NCBI GenBank assembly: GCA_945836755.1
Contig: CAMAMB010000021.1
Coordinates: 1-32,540, forward strand
Direction of reading: 5' to 3'
DNA: 32,540 nucleotides
DNA from: an uncultured Bacteroidales bacterium
GTDB taxonomy: Bacteria > Bacteroidota > Bacteroidia > Bacteroidales > Bacteroidaceae
The notes beneath the pieces are model-generated. The model had not been told where the DNA came from. It was given only the letters and a program-made list of their open reading frames with translations, and made no database searches. Positions 8,894 through 17,881 of this stretch are shown one piece after another. Each line of letters opens with the position of its first letter. The stretch's first letter is position 1. Made by a program: the position numbers and the translations under genes.

Positions 8894-8926
8894 CAAAAGT
8901 ACGTAAAATATTTGATTAACTGTCAA
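8894..8926 (-). promoter_or_regulatory. Promoter of argF'
   Basis: Minus strand shows TTG (8924-8926, within TTGACA), 22 bases, then TACTTTTG (8894-8901). This fits the Bacteroidetes -33/-7 promoter pattern with slightly wide spacing. It lies about 88 bases upstream of the start codon. Confidence 0.65.
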
Positions 8927-9095
8927 CGGCTGGCCGATACGTCTGAAATATATCTTTTCGCCCCGGCCACCGTCGCGTCAAGAGGGTAGCGTACCGGCAT
9001 GAAGCGTGGGCCTATGGCGGGCAGCCCGGGCGACCTTGTGGTCGTGGTCACGAAGCGGACAACCGACGACCCACCGCTCCGGCCCGTTGCCACGA

Positions 9096-9249
9096 GGGGT
9101 TTTGCCGTTCTCGGAAGCCTTCGCGCGAGTAACATTGGGGCGGATGTCACCTTGCTTTCGGGCGGATGCCACCTTGCTTTCGGCCCAATGCAACCTTGCA
9201 TTCGGGCAGATTTCACTCTCGCGGATGCTTCCAGAAACGGCAAATCCCC
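9096..9249. repeat. Palindromic element, copy 1: four 22-bp units between inverted arms
   Basis: Four consecutive 22-bp units occupy 9133-9154, 9155-9176, 9177-9198 and 9199-9220. Each begins CATT or CTTT followed by a GC-rich core; the first three end in CCTTG. Flanking arms are imperfect inverted repeats: of the first 35 bases of the left arm (from GGGG at 9096), about 28 match the reverse complement of the right arm (ending CCCC at 9249). The left arm contains CCTTCGCGCGAGT. A second copy is at 26815-26934. The element sits between the divergent promoters of argF' and the TlpA-like gene. Frames open across it in several phases, but none looks like protein. GCCACG occurs on both sides (9089-9094 and 9255-9260), a weak hint of a target duplication. 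Confidence 0.8.
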
Positions 9250-9333
9250 TTCGCGCCACGGAAAGAGGGGCTCGCAACCACAGACCGCGTGCTTCTGCCC
9301 ACCAAAAACTTAGGCCGCACGAAAAGAATGTTG

Positions 9334-9341
9334 TACTTTTG
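9334..9341 (+). promoter_or_regulatory. -7 box upstream of the TlpA-like gene
   Basis: TACTTTTG matches the -7 consensus exactly and lies 80 bases before the ATG at 9422. It is the only clear promoter before the eight-gene run ending at 17753. No TTG element is obvious upstream. Confidence 0.6.
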
Positions 9342-9421
9342 CTTCGCCGTGGGCAGAACCGTCACATGACCGGCCGGTCCACCTGCGGCCACACGTAAAC
9401 CCTTTCTCCACGTACACCATT

Positions 9422-9997
9422 ATGAAAAAGATCATCCTCCTCTTTGCGGCCACCCTGCTGACCGCCACCACGAGTTGCGGCAAGCAGCCCTCAACCCGCC
9501 CGCAGACCGACGCCGCCGAGCAGCCCGCCACAACCGCCGACGCCGCTCCCTCCGTCATCAAGACCCTCCCCATCAGCCTCCAAGGCAAAGACATCGTCGA
9601 CGCCATAGGCAAAGAGTTCAAGGGCAAGGTCGTCGTCATCGACTTCTGGGCCACCTGGTGCGGCCCGTGCCGCTTAGCCATGAAGCAGATACACGACATC
9701 AAGGACGGTCTCATGGCCAAAGGTTGCGAGTTTGTCTACATAGCCGGCGAAAACTCGCCCCAGGAAGACTGGGAACAGATGGTGAAGACCATCGCAGGCA
9801 CTCACTACCGTCTGACCGCTGCCCAGTGGGACAGCGTCATACGCACCCTCGGCATTCCCGGCATACCCTCGTACATGATATTAGGCAAGGACGGCAACGC
9901 CGTATGGGACAACTTCAAGACAGGCGGCTACCCCGGCAGCGACGTATTGCAAAATCAGGCCGAAGTGGCCCTGACCAAGAAGGCCGCCACCAAATAG
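9422..9997 (+). CDS. TlpA-like thioredoxin-fold lipoprotein
   Basis: Predicted exported lipoprotein with thiol-disulfide oxidoreductase activity. 191 residues. A type II signal peptide ends at the lipobox TTSC with lipidated Cys19, followed by a Thr/Ala/Pro-rich linker. The thioredoxin-like domain runs from ~55 to the end and has the active site WCGPC (Cys80 and Cys83) in the typical context DFWATWCGPCR, plus a cis-Pro region at GIPGIPSY. This is the TlpA/ResA/DsbE group, which reduces or transfers disulfides in the cell envelope. The partner cannot be read from the sequence. It is the first gene of the run, and mnmA starts 18 bases after its stop. Confidence 0.88.
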   Translation: MKKIILLFAATLLTATTSCGKQPSTRPQTDAAEQPATTADAAPSVIKTLPISLQGKDIVDAIGKEFKGKVVVIDFWATWCGPCRLAMKQIHDIKDGLMAKGCEFVYIAGENSPQEDWEQMVKTIAGTHYRLTAAQWDSVIRTLGIPGIPSYMILGKDGNAVWDNFKTGGYPGSDVLQNQAEVALTKKAATK

Positions 9998-10015
9998 CCC
10001 TCAACGCGCCGCTCC

Positions 10016-11206
10016 ATGTCTCAGTCATCCCTTCCCCCTTCACCGCGCCCCCGCATCCTTGTAGCCATGTCGGGCGGCATCGACAGTTCCGCCGTCTGCC
10101 TCATGCTTCAGGCCGAGGGCTACGAAGTGGTGGGCATGACCATGCGCGTCTTTGACCTGCCCGGCCACTTTGAGCCCGCCGCCCTGAGCGGTTGCGACGA
10201 AGCCACCCTGCGCAGCGGACGGCTGCCCGGCGAGCCCGCCTTCATAAAGAGCGCCAAAGCCCTGGCCGACAGGCTCGGCATAGCCCACTATGTGGCCGAC
10301 GTGCGCGAGGAGTTTCGCCGCGACGTGGTGAGCCACTTCATCGACGAGTACGCCTCGGGGCGCACCCCCAACCCCTGCGTGCGCTGTAACCGCCACTTCA
10401 AGTTTCGCCTCATGGCCGAGTACGCCGACCGCCTAAGCTGTCCCCTGATGGCCACGGGCCACTACGTACAGACGGAGACCGACGCTGAAGGACACGTCTA
10501 CCTGCTGCGCGGAGCCGACGCCGCCAAGGACCAGAGCTACTTTCTATGGCGAGTGCCGCAGGAGGTGCTGCGTCGCTGCCGCTTCCCCTTGGGAGGCATG
10601 CACAAGACCGAAGTGCGCCGCTACTTGGCCGCTCGAGGCTATGAGGCCAAGGCCGGCGGCAAAGAGTCGATGGAGGTCTGCTTCGTAGAAGGCGACTACC
10701 GCGACTTCCTGGAGCAGCACGCCGCAGCCCGCATGAAAGCCGTCGACGGCGGTGCCTTCGTCGACACGGCCGGCCGGCAGTTGGGCTGCCACCGCGGCGT
10801 GCCCTTCTACACCGTGGGCCAGCGCAAGGGCCTCGGCATAGCCCTCGGCACACCCGCCTACGTGGTGCGCCTCAACGCCGCGAAGAACACCGTAGTCTTG
10901 AGCACGAAGGCCGACCTGCTCGCGAGCGCCTTCTTCGTGAGCGACGCCACCTTTGTCAGCCCCCGCGACGGGGTGGGACAGACAGACCTCACGGTGCGCA
11001 TACGTTACCACAGCGACCCGGTGGCCTGCCGCGTCGAGCCCTTAGACGACGGCCGTCTGCTGGTGCGCACGCCGCGACCCGTAAGTGCCGTCACACCGGG
11101 TCAGAGCGCAGTGTTCTACGTGGGCAACCGCCTGGTTGGCGGCGCTGTGATAGACAGCCAGCGCGGCATCGGCCTCTACACCACACCGGCCAATCACGAA
11201 GGCTGA
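10016..11206 (+). CDS. mnmA: tRNA-specific 2-thiouridylase MnmA
   Basis: Makes 2-thiouridine at wobble position 34 of tRNAs for Lys, Glu and Gln, using ATP and a persulfide sulfur donor. 396 residues, slightly longer than the E. coli enzyme. The N-terminal PP-loop is SGGIDS at 19-24. The catalytic pair is Cys121 (in NPCVRCNR) and Cys222 (in SMEVCF), matching Cys102 and Cys199 of E. coli MnmA. GQRKGLG begins the C-terminal β-barrel part. The ATG at 10016 keeps the PP-loop at the normal distance from the N-terminus. Bacteroidetes often carry two MnmA paralogues, so this may be one of two. Probably co-transcribed with the lipoprotein gene 18 bases upstream. Confidence 0.95.
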   Translation: MSQSSLPPSPRPRILVAMSGGIDSSAVCLMLQAEGYEVVGMTMRVFDLPGHFEPAALSGCDEATLRSGRLPGEPAFIKSAKALADRLGIAHYVADVREEFRRDVVSHFIDEYASGRTPNPCVRCNRHFKFRLMAEYADRLSCPLMATGHYVQTETDAEGHVYLLRGADAAKDQSYFLWRVPQEVLRRCRFPLGGMHKTEVRRYLAARGYEAKAGGKESMEVCFVEGDYRDFLEQHAAARMKAVDGGAFVDTAGRQLGCHRGVPFYTVGQRKGLGIALGTPAYVVRLNAAKNTVVLSTKADLLASAFFVSDATFVSPRDGVGQTDLTVRIRYHSDPVACRVEPLDDGRLLVRTPRPVSAVTPGQSAVFYVGNRLVGGAVIDSQRGIGLYTTPANHEG

Positions 11207-11281
11207 GCGCCACGACCCGCCCTCCTCATCACAGCCGGCCCTCCCGATAGAAATATACACACCACCTCCCCTACCCCGCTT

Positions 11282-12814
11282 ATGCTTCTCCTCAGTCATC
11301 TACGCGCCCATCTGCGCATACTGCTGTTCACCCTCGGACTGCCGGCAGGCAGCACCATGCCCATGACCCTCGCCGCCCAAGAGGTAGCGGCGAACGGGCA
11401 GAAAGACTGCTATCGCGTCTACCTTACCGACAAGAAAGGCTGCGGCTACAAGACCGGACGGCCCGAAGCCTTCCTCTCGCCCAAAGCCATAGAGCGCCGG
11501 CGACGCTACGGCCTGAAAGTGGACCACCACGACCTGCCGCTCACCCCGGCATACCTCGACAGCCTGCGCCACATGGGGCTGACCGTCCGCCTCGTGAGCA
11601 AGTGGAACAATACCGCCGTCGTAGAAGTGGGCGACACCGCACTCCTCGCCCCGCTGCGCCGCCTGCCCTTCGTGAAGGACGTGTGCCTCGTCTGGCAACA
11701 GCCACCAACCATGACACCCGGCAGCCACAAGCTGACGAGCGACGAGGCCAATGCCCTGCGTCATAATCTGGTGAAGCCCTTCGGGGCTGCCGACAGCCTC
11801 TACGCCGCAGGCGACAGCACCCTGCTGTGCTTCCTGAAGTCCATCAAGCAGGAGGATTACGACCACCTCGCCCCCAAGCCCCAAGCCCACTACATGGGCC
11901 TGGGCCACCACCAGGCCGCCATGCTCGGCGTAGACGCCATGCACAAACAGGGATACACGGGCCGCGGCGTGACCATAGCCGTGATGGACGCGGGCTTCTT
12001 CAACGCCGACATCATACCGGGCCTGCAAGAGGTCAACGTATTGGGCACACGCAACTACGTAACCCCGGGCCGCTCCGTCTACGAGGCCGACGACCACGGC
12101 ATGAATGTGCTCTCCTGCATAGCAGCCCGGTCGCCCCACCGCCTCGTGGGCACGGCTCCCGACGCCGCCTTCTACCTGCTCGTAACCGAGGACACGCGCT
12201 CGGAGCAGATGATAGAGGAAGACAACTGGTGTGCGGCCCTCGAATATGCCGACAGCTTAGGCTGCGACATAGTGACCTCGTCGTTAGGATATACCCACTT
12301 CGACCACAAAGACATGAAGCTGACCTACGCCATGCTCGACGGACGCACCCACCTCAACAGCCGCAGCGCCTCGCTGGCTGCCTCACGCGGCCTGCTCGTG
12401 GTCAACAGCGCCGGCAACGCGGGCAGCAAACGCTGGAAGAAGATAGGCATCCCGGCAGACGCCCCCGACATACTGACCGTAGGCGCCGTGGACAGCACGG
12501 GCGTCAACACCGACTTCAGCTCGGTGGGCCACACAGCCGACGGCCGCATCAAGCCAGACGTCATGGCCATGGGCGAAGACGTATATGTATACGACATCAC
12601 CGGCCTCATCACCCGCGTCAGCGGCACATCCTTCTCCTGCCCCCTCACATGCGGCGCCGCAGCCTGCCTCATGCAGGCCTTCCCCGACAAACGCCCCACC
12701 GACCTCATCGACGCCCTGCGGCGCACCGCCTCACGCGCTGACCACCCTGACAACATCTATGGTTACGGCCTGCCTGACCTGACGAAGGCAGCCGAGATGC
12801 TCCGCAAAAAATGA
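11282..12814 (+). CDS. Subtilisin-like serine protease (peptidase S8), exported
   Basis: 510-residue protease with the complete S8 triad in order: Asp236 (AVMDAGF), His272 (DDHGMNV) and Ser450 (SGTSFSCP), plus the oxyanion Asn region NSAGNAG. Residues ~40-200 form a propeptide-like domain (YRVYLTDKKG, then SPKAIERRRR) common before Bacteroidetes S8 domains. The N-terminus has a hydrophobic stretch ending near TLAAQE that fits a signal peptide. The first ATG (11282) includes it, but a shorter start at 11357 (MPMTLAAQ) would destroy it. No C-terminal sorting tail is seen. It starts 75 bases after mnmA, and its stop overlaps the xseA start (ATGA at 12811-12814), which implies translational coupling. 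Substrates unknown. Confidence 0.88.
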   Translation: MLLLSHLRAHLRILLFTLGLPAGSTMPMTLAAQEVAANGQKDCYRVYLTDKKGCGYKTGRPEAFLSPKAIERRRRYGLKVDHHDLPLTPAYLDSLRHMGLTVRLVSKWNNTAVVEVGDTALLAPLRRLPFVKDVCLVWQQPPTMTPGSHKLTSDEANALRHNLVKPFGAADSLYAAGDSTLLCFLKSIKQEDYDHLAPKPQAHYMGLGHHQAAMLGVDAMHKQGYTGRGVTIAVMDAGFFNADIIPGLQEVNVLGTRNYVTPGRSVYEADDHGMNVLSCIAARSPHRLVGTAPDAAFYLLVTEDTRSEQMIEEDNWCAALEYADSLGCDIVTSSLGYTHFDHKDMKLTYAMLDGRTHLNSRSASLAASRGLLVVNSAGNAGSKRWKKIGIPADAPDILTVGAVDSTGVNTDFSSVGHTADGRIKPDVMAMGEDVYVYDITGLITRVSGTSFSCPLTCGAAACLMQAFPDKRPTDLIDALRRTASRADHPDNIYGYGLPDLTKAAEMLRKK

Positions 12815-14307
12815 TAGATCCCTTTACCGACGACCTCGCCCCTACCCCGGAGACCGGCCTGACCTATGACGACACCACGAAAACGGCCACCACACAGACC
12901 GTCTACACGCTCCGCCAGCTCAACGCCTTGGTGGAGGGCGTGCTCAGCCATGCCTTCCCCCACAGCTACTGGCTGACAGCCGAGGTGAGCGAACTGAGAG
13001 TGGCTGCCAACGGCCACTGCTATCTCACCTTCATCGAGAAAGCCGGGAAAGGCGGCAGCCTCGTGGCCAAAGCCAACGCCATGGTCTGGGCCGCGCAGTG
13101 GCCGGTCATCGCACGCAAATTCCGCAAAGTCACAGGCGTCAACCCCGCCGCCGGCATGAAGGTGATGGTGCTGGCAGAGATTACCTTCCACTCGCTGTAC
13201 GGCTACTCGCTCCGCCTCTGCGACATAGAACCCACCTACACCCTGGGCGACGTGGCCCGACGCCGCCGCGAAATCATCGACGCCCTCGAGAGCGACGGCG
13301 TGATAGACCTCAACAGGCAACTCACCCTGCCGAGACTCATCACCCGTGTAGCCATCATCTCCAGCCCAACGGCCGCAGGCTACGAGGACTTCTGCCAGCA
13401 ACTGCGCGAGTCGGGCTACCACTTCACCACCAAGCTCTTCGCCGCCATCATGCAGGGCGAGAGAGTGGAACAGAGCATCATCGACGCCCTGGACACCATC
13501 GCAGCCGAACAGGACGACTGGGACGTAGTGGTCATCATACGCGGCGGAGGCGCCACCAGCGACCTGCAAGGCTTCGACTCCTACGAGCTGGGCACCAACG
13601 TGGCGCAGTTTCCACTGCCCATACTCACCGGCATAGGCCACGAGCGCGACGACACTGTGCTCGACCTCGTGGCACACCGCCGGCTGAAGACGCCCACAGC
13701 GGTGGCGGCCTTCCTCATAGAAAACCGCGACAACGAAGCCGGCCACCTGCTTCAACTCAGGCAGCGCCTGCATGCAGCCACTCAACAACGGCTCAACCTC
13801 ATGGAGGGAAAGCTGCGACGCTGCCGGCAACGCCTGGACCTCAGCACCCGTAACGTCGTACAGCAGGCTGCATACACCCTCGCCCACTCGGCAGACAAGC
13901 TGCGCACCCTCGCACACAGCAGCCTGCAACTCGAACGCCACCGACTGCGACATCGCCACGACAGACTGGCCACCAACACACGCAACGCCCTCATCACACC
14001 GCGCCACGACTGCGCACATCTGCATCAGCGCCTGCACGCAGCCACGGCCCGCAGGCTGAAACAGGCGCGGCAACACACCGAACATACAGCCCAACTCATC
14101 AGGATGAACAACCCGGAACGCATCTTGAGCATGGGCTTCAGCCTGACAGTCTGCAACGGACAACGCATAGGCATCAACGACACCGTCAGACCCGGCGACA
14201 CCCTCACCACAAGGCTGGCAGGAGGACGCACACTCACCAGCACCGTGACCCACACCGAGACAGTGAAGACCATAAACGACGCCGACACCACACCAACCCA
14301 CGCATAA
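12811..14307 (+). CDS. xseA: Exodeoxyribonuclease VII large subunit
   Basis: Catalytic subunit of exonuclease VII, which degrades single-stranded DNA from either end to short oligonucleotides together with XseB. 498 residues, longer than the ~450 of E. coli. An acidic N-terminal extension of ~30 residues precedes the OB-fold (YTLRQLNALVEGVL...YWLTAEVSEL). The nuclease core contains ISSPTAAGYEDF, IIRGGGATSDLQGFDS and GIGHERDDTVLDLVAH. The long Arg/Gln/His-rich C-terminal part is coiled-coil, then MGFSLTVCNG and RPGDTLTTRLAGG close the protein. It overlaps the protease gene by 4 bases, and xseB starts 14 bases downstream. Confidence 0.96.
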   Translation: MIDPFTDDLAPTPETGLTYDDTTKTATTQTVYTLRQLNALVEGVLSHAFPHSYWLTAEVSELRVAANGHCYLTFIEKAGKGGSLVAKANAMVWAAQWPVIARKFRKVTGVNPAAGMKVMVLAEITFHSLYGYSLRLCDIEPTYTLGDVARRRREIIDALESDGVIDLNRQLTLPRLITRVAIISSPTAAGYEDFCQQLRESGYHFTTKLFAAIMQGERVEQSIIDALDTIAAEQDDWDVVVIIRGGGATSDLQGFDSYELGTNVAQFPLPILTGIGHERDDTVLDLVAHRRLKTPTAVAAFLIENRDNEAGHLLQLRQRLHAATQQRLNLMEGKLRRCRQRLDLSTRNVVQQAAYTLAHSADKLRTLAHSSLQLERHRLRHRHDRLATNTRNALITPRHDCAHLHQRLHAATARRLKQARQHTEHTAQLIRMNNPERILSMGFSLTVCNGQRIGINDTVRPGDTLTTRLAGGRTLTSTVTHTETVKTINDADTTPTHA

Positions 14308-14321
14308 AACACTCCATACAC

Positions 14322-14522
14322 ATGACGCCCAAGACGCTCACCTACGAAAAGGCCATCAAACGCCTCGACGAAATAGCCACCATGCTCGAAGAGGGAACCG
14401 TGGAGCTCGACAAGCTCACCAACTACCTCGAAGAAGCTCATCGACTGCTGGACTTCTGCCGCCAACGTATAGACAAGGTGCAAACCGACGTAGAAAAAAT
14501 ACTCTCCGACCCTACCCAATAG
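14322..14522 (+). CDS. xseB: Exodeoxyribonuclease VII small subunit
   Basis: Small helical subunit that binds the coiled-coil arm of XseA and is needed for exonuclease VII activity. 66 residues, within the usual range of 60-85. The family signature is clear: [18 protein letters not shown], then [19 protein letters not shown]. It sits directly after xseA and 7 bases before trmB, so it is surely in the same transcript. Confidence 0.95.
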   Translation: MTPKTLTYEKAIKRLDEIATMLEEGTVELDKLTNYLEEAHRLLDFCRQRIDKVQTDVEKILSDPTQ

Positions 14523-14529
14523 CCCCATC

Positions 14530-15303
14530 ATGAGCAAGAACAAACTGGCCAAGTTTGCCGACATGGCCACTTACCCCCACGTGTTCCAGGAACCCGACTA
14601 CCACACCACGCAGCCCTTCGCCCTGCGCGGCAAATGGCGCACGGACTTCTTCAAAAACGACCACCCCATCGTGCTCGAGCTGGGCTGCGGACGCGGAGAG
14701 TACAGCGTGGGGCTGGCACGCCTCTTCCCCGAGAAGAACTTCATCGGCATTGACATCAAAGGGGCACGAATGTGGCACGGCGCTACCGACAGCCTCCACG
14801 AAGGCCTGAAGAACGTGGCCTTCCTGCGCACCCACATCGAATTTATTGACCGCTTCTTCGGCGCCGACGAGGTGGACGAAATCTGGCTCACCTTCTCCGA
14901 CCCACAAATGAAGAAGGCCACAAAACGCCTTACCAGCTCCCACTTCCTGAAACGTTACCGCCACTTCCTCAAAGACGGCGGGCTCGTACACCTCAAGACC
15001 GACAGCCCCTTTCTCTACACCTACACGTCGCTACTGGCTGAGGCCAACAGCCTGCCCGTAGCCTTCAAGACCGACGACCTATACCACACCCTGCGCGCAG
15101 AGGAAGATCCCACGGTGAAAAGCATTCTCGGCATACAGACCTACTACGAGCAACAATGGATAGCACGCGGCTTCACCATCAAATACATCAAGATGGCCCT
15201 GCCCGCACAGGGAGAACTCGTAGAACCCGACGTGGAAATAGAACTCGACGACTACCGCAGCTACCACCGCACCAAGCGCTCCGGACTCACGGTGAGCAAA
15301 TGA
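14530..15303 (+). CDS. trmB: tRNA (guanine-N7)-methyltransferase
   Basis: Methylates N7 of G46 in the variable loop of tRNAs using S-adenosylmethionine. 257 residues. The SAM-binding motif I is [10 protein letters not shown] (Glu50-Gly56), followed by [13 protein letters not shown]. The TrmB signature [15 protein letters not shown] corresponds to the FPDPWPKKRH region of E. coli but is altered here, as in other Bacteroidetes TrmB proteins. [13 protein letters not shown] follows. Seven bases separate it from xseB. A 133-base gap with an AT-rich stretch (TTATAATATATATA, 15370-15383) precedes the next gene and may contain a promoter. Confidence 0.93.
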   Translation: MSKNKLAKFADMATYPHVFQEPDYHTTQPFALRGKWRTDFFKNDHPIVLELGCGRGEYSVGLARLFPEKNFIGIDIKGARMWHGATDSLHEGLKNVAFLRTHIEFIDRFFGADEVDEIWLTFSDPQMKKATKRLTSSHFLKRYRHFLKDGGLVHLKTDSPFLYTYTSLLAEANSLPVAFKTDDLYHTLRAEEDPTVKSILGIQTYYEQQWIARGFTIKYIKMALPAQGELVEPDVEIELDDYRSYHRTKRSGLTVSK

Positions 15304-15436
15304 CGCAGACCGGCCCACGCCCCCACCCCTTGGAGGCCGTCAGCCACACAAGCACCGCAACCTACACCTTATAATATATATAGGAACCCTCCCGTCACAT
15401 CCACGGCATACACCGCCGCACTTTCCCCTTACCAAC

Positions 15437-16537
15437 ATGACCCTATACCCAAAGCTCATTACCGACGCCCTCGCCACCGTGCGCTACCCGGGCACGGGCA
15501 AGAACCTCATAGAAGCCGAAATGCTGGAGGACGACCTCCGCATAGACGGCATGCACGTCAGCTTCTCCCTCCTCTTTGAGAAAAGCACCGACCCCTTCAT
15601 CAAGTCGGTGGTCAAAGCCGCCGAGGCTGCCATCCACACCTTCGTGGATAAGGCGGTCGACGTACAGATAGCCACCAAATTTACCCAGGCACAGCGCCCC
15701 GAACCCGGCAAAATGCTGCCCGGGGTGAGAAACGTCATCGCCGTCAGCTCCGGCAAGGGCGGCGTGGGCAAGAGCACGGTGGCCGCCAACCTCGCCGTGG
15801 CACTCGCCCGCCTCGGCCATAGGGTAGGACTGCTCGACGCCGACATCTTCGGCCCCTCCATGCCCAAGATGTTCCACATGGAGGAGGAACGTATCTTCGC
15901 CGAGCAGAAAGACGGCCGCCAGTTGCTCATACCGGCCCTCAAATACGGCGTCAAGATGCTCAGCATAGGCTTCTTCGTCAACCCCGATACGGCCACCCTC
16001 TGGCGCGGCGGCATGGCCTCCAACGCACTCAAGCAACTCATAGCCGACACCGACTGGGGAGAACTGGACTACTTTATCCTCGACACGCCGCCGGGCACCT
16101 CAGACATCCACCTCACCCTGCTACAAAACCTGGCCATCACCGGAGCCGTCATCGTATCCACCCCACAAGCCGTGGCCCTGGCTGACGCCCGAAAGGGCAT
16201 AGACATGTACCGCAACGAGAAGGTGAACGTGCCCATCCTCGGCCTCGTGGAAAACATGGCGTGGTTTACCCCGGCCGAACTGCCCGACGCCAAGTATTAC
16301 ATCTTCGGCAAAGGCGGCGTGCAGCGCCTGGCAAAGGAAATGGACCTGCCTCTGCTCGGGCAGATACCCTTGGTGCAGAGCATCTGCGAGAGCGGCGACG
16401 AAGGCGAACCCGCGGCGCTGAAGGAAGACACGCCTACGGCACACGCCTTCATCACCCTGGCCGCACAAGTGGCAGAGGCTACCGCAAAACGCAATGCAGA
16501 ACTGCCTGCCACAAGCATCGTCGAAATGACCAAGTAA
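15437..16537 (+). CDS. Mrp/ApbC-family P-loop ATPase (iron-sulfur carrier type)
   Basis: 366-residue member of the Mrp/NBP35 family, which binds and transfers iron-sulfur clusters in other organisms. An N-terminal DUF59/MIP18-like domain (~1-85) precedes the deviant Walker A GKGGVGKST at 106-114. LLDADIFGPSMPKMF and LDTPPGTSDIHLTLLQ follow as Walker B/switch regions. In E. coli Mrp a CxxC pair follows the ENM segment and bridges the cluster. Here the corresponding stretch is ENMAWFTPAELPDAKYY with no cysteine. The cluster-carrier role is therefore family knowledge rather than something this sequence proves. The DUF2027-Smr gene starts 25 bases downstream. Confidence 0.88.
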   Translation: MTLYPKLITDALATVRYPGTGKNLIEAEMLEDDLRIDGMHVSFSLLFEKSTDPFIKSVVKAAEAAIHTFVDKAVDVQIATKFTQAQRPEPGKMLPGVRNVIAVSSGKGGVGKSTVAANLAVALARLGHRVGLLDADIFGPSMPKMFHMEEERIFAEQKDGRQLLIPALKYGVKMLSIGFFVNPDTATLWRGGMASNALKQLIADTDWGELDYFILDTPPGTSDIHLTLLQNLAITGAVIVSTPQAVALADARKGIDMYRNEKVNVPILGLVENMAWFTPAELPDAKYYIFGKGGVQRLAKEMDLPLLGQIPLVQSICESGDEGEPAALKEDTPTAHAFITLAAQVAEATAKRNAELPATSIVEMTK

Positions 16538-16562
16538 AACCTTAGACACGTCACTCAACCAC

Positions 16563-17753
16563 ATGATAAAAATTGGAGACAAGGTGCGCTTCCTCAACGA
16601 CGTAGGAGGCGGCATCGTCAGCGGCTTCGTAGACAAGAACACCTGCCTCGTACAAGACGAGGACGGCTTCGACATACCCACCCTCATCAAGGACGTAGTG
16701 GCCGTAAGCACTGACGACTACAACATCAGCAAGGTGGCCAAAGCTGCCATACAGCAAAACACACCGTCCACGGCCGGCGCCACACATACCTCCGTCAAAG
16801 CGGCCCTCGCACACGACGACGACCAGGACGAAGAACGGGAAACAGACCTGGCCGAGGCTTCCATCACCTATCGCCCGCAACCTCAACAACGACGCGGCGC
16901 CGAACAGCTGAACCTCTACTTAGGCTTCGTACCACAGGGAAACGTGGCCGACGTGGCCACACGGTTTGAAGCCTTTCTCATCAACGACTGCAACTACCAC
17001 CTGCGCTACCTCATCCTCAGTTCAGAGGACACCGCTGCCACCATACGCTTCGAAGGCGAAATCACACCCAACACCAAGACCCTCCTCGACACCTTCAGCC
17101 GCAACGAGCTGGCTGCATGGGAGAAGCTCATCGTACAGACACTGGCCTACAAGCCACAACAGTCGTTCCTGCCCAAGCCCCCGATGGCCGTGGGGCTGCG
17201 CCCTGACTGCACGCGCTTTTACAAGCCGGCCTGCTTTGCCAAGACGCCCTTCTTCACTACTCCCGCTCTCCTCATCGACATAGTGAGGGACGACCGACCT
17301 GCACGTACCCTCTTCGTCAACGCCGAAGAACTCAACGCCACCATCACCGAGAACCAAGGCCACAGCACCCAGGCCACGGCTGAACCCGGCAAGGAAGCCC
17401 GGCAGGCCCTCAAAGAAAAACTCCGCCACGAACAGCAGCCCGCGCAAGCCACCCCACAACGCGACCCTAAGGCCCCGCTCGAAGTAGACCTACACGCCTC
17501 GGAACTGCTCGACACCATGGTGGGCCTCTCAGCGAAGGACATTCTCGACTATCAGTTGAAAGTGTTTCACGAAGCCATGCAACAGGCCCTCCCGCACAAG
17601 GGGAAACGCCTCGTCTTCATCCACGGCAAAGGCAACGGCGTCTTGCGAAACGCCATCGTCGTGGCGCTCCGCACACGCTACAAGCAGTGTCGCTTCCAAG
17701 ATGCCAGCTTCCGCGAATATGGCTTCGGAGCGACCCTCGTCACCATCGGATAA
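16563..17753 (+). CDS. DUF2027 and Smr domain protein
   Basis: 396-residue protein of a Bacteroidetes family. The N-terminal ~60 residues (KIGDKVRFLNDVGGGIVSGF) resemble a small β-barrel. The central DUF2027 region begins at LNLYLGFVPQGN, and a Gln/Ala-rich linker leads to a C-terminal Smr domain. That domain shows VDLHASELLDTM and the loop HGKGNGVLRNAI, ending FGATLVTIG. Smr domains occur in MutS2 and in ribosome-collision nucleases such as SmrB, so a role in RNA or DNA handling is possible. There is no MutS part here and the function is unproven. It is the last gene of the run that starts at 9422. No hairpin is obvious before the rpmH promoter. Confidence 0.85.
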   Translation: MIKIGDKVRFLNDVGGGIVSGFVDKNTCLVQDEDGFDIPTLIKDVVAVSTDDYNISKVAKAAIQQNTPSTAGATHTSVKAALAHDDDQDEERETDLAEASITYRPQPQQRRGAEQLNLYLGFVPQGNVADVATRFEAFLINDCNYHLRYLILSSEDTAATIRFEGEITPNTKTLLDTFSRNELAAWEKLIVQTLAYKPQQSFLPKPPMAVGLRPDCTRFYKPACFAKTPFFTTPALLIDIVRDDRPARTLFVNAEELNATITENQGHSTQATAEPGKEARQALKEKLRHEQQPAQATPQRDPKAPLEVDLHASELLDTMVGLSAKDILDYQLKVFHEAMQQALPHKGKRLVFIHGKGNGVLRNAIVVALRTRYKQCRFQDASFREYGFGATLVTIG

Positions 17754-17850
17754 ACGCCCGCAACCGGCAAGCAACCACGCCCAACCATGGGCCAAAGCCT
17801 CAAAGTTGCTGCCTCACCACGCAACACCTTAACTTTTACACGCTAAGGTA

Positions 17851-17881
17851 TTGGCCATTCAAAAAGATATATCTATCTTTG
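17851..17881 (+). promoter_or_regulatory. Promoter of rpmH
   Basis: TTG (17851-17853), 20 bases, then TATCTTTG (17874-17881). This is the clearest -33/-7 Bacteroidetes promoter in the window. It lies about 78 bases before the rpmH ATG. Confidence 0.8.

Noticed and set aside
8999-9398. Several short open frames across the palindromic element on both strands
   Set aside because: A 22-bp period shifts the frame at each unit, so openness in several frames follows from the repeat, and the peptides resemble no protein.
12763-14301. 512-codon open frame antisense to xseA
   Set aside because: It lies wholly opposite a well-recognised gene, is rich in Gly/Val/His/Ala in the manner of GC-driven shadow frames, and has no recognisable domain.
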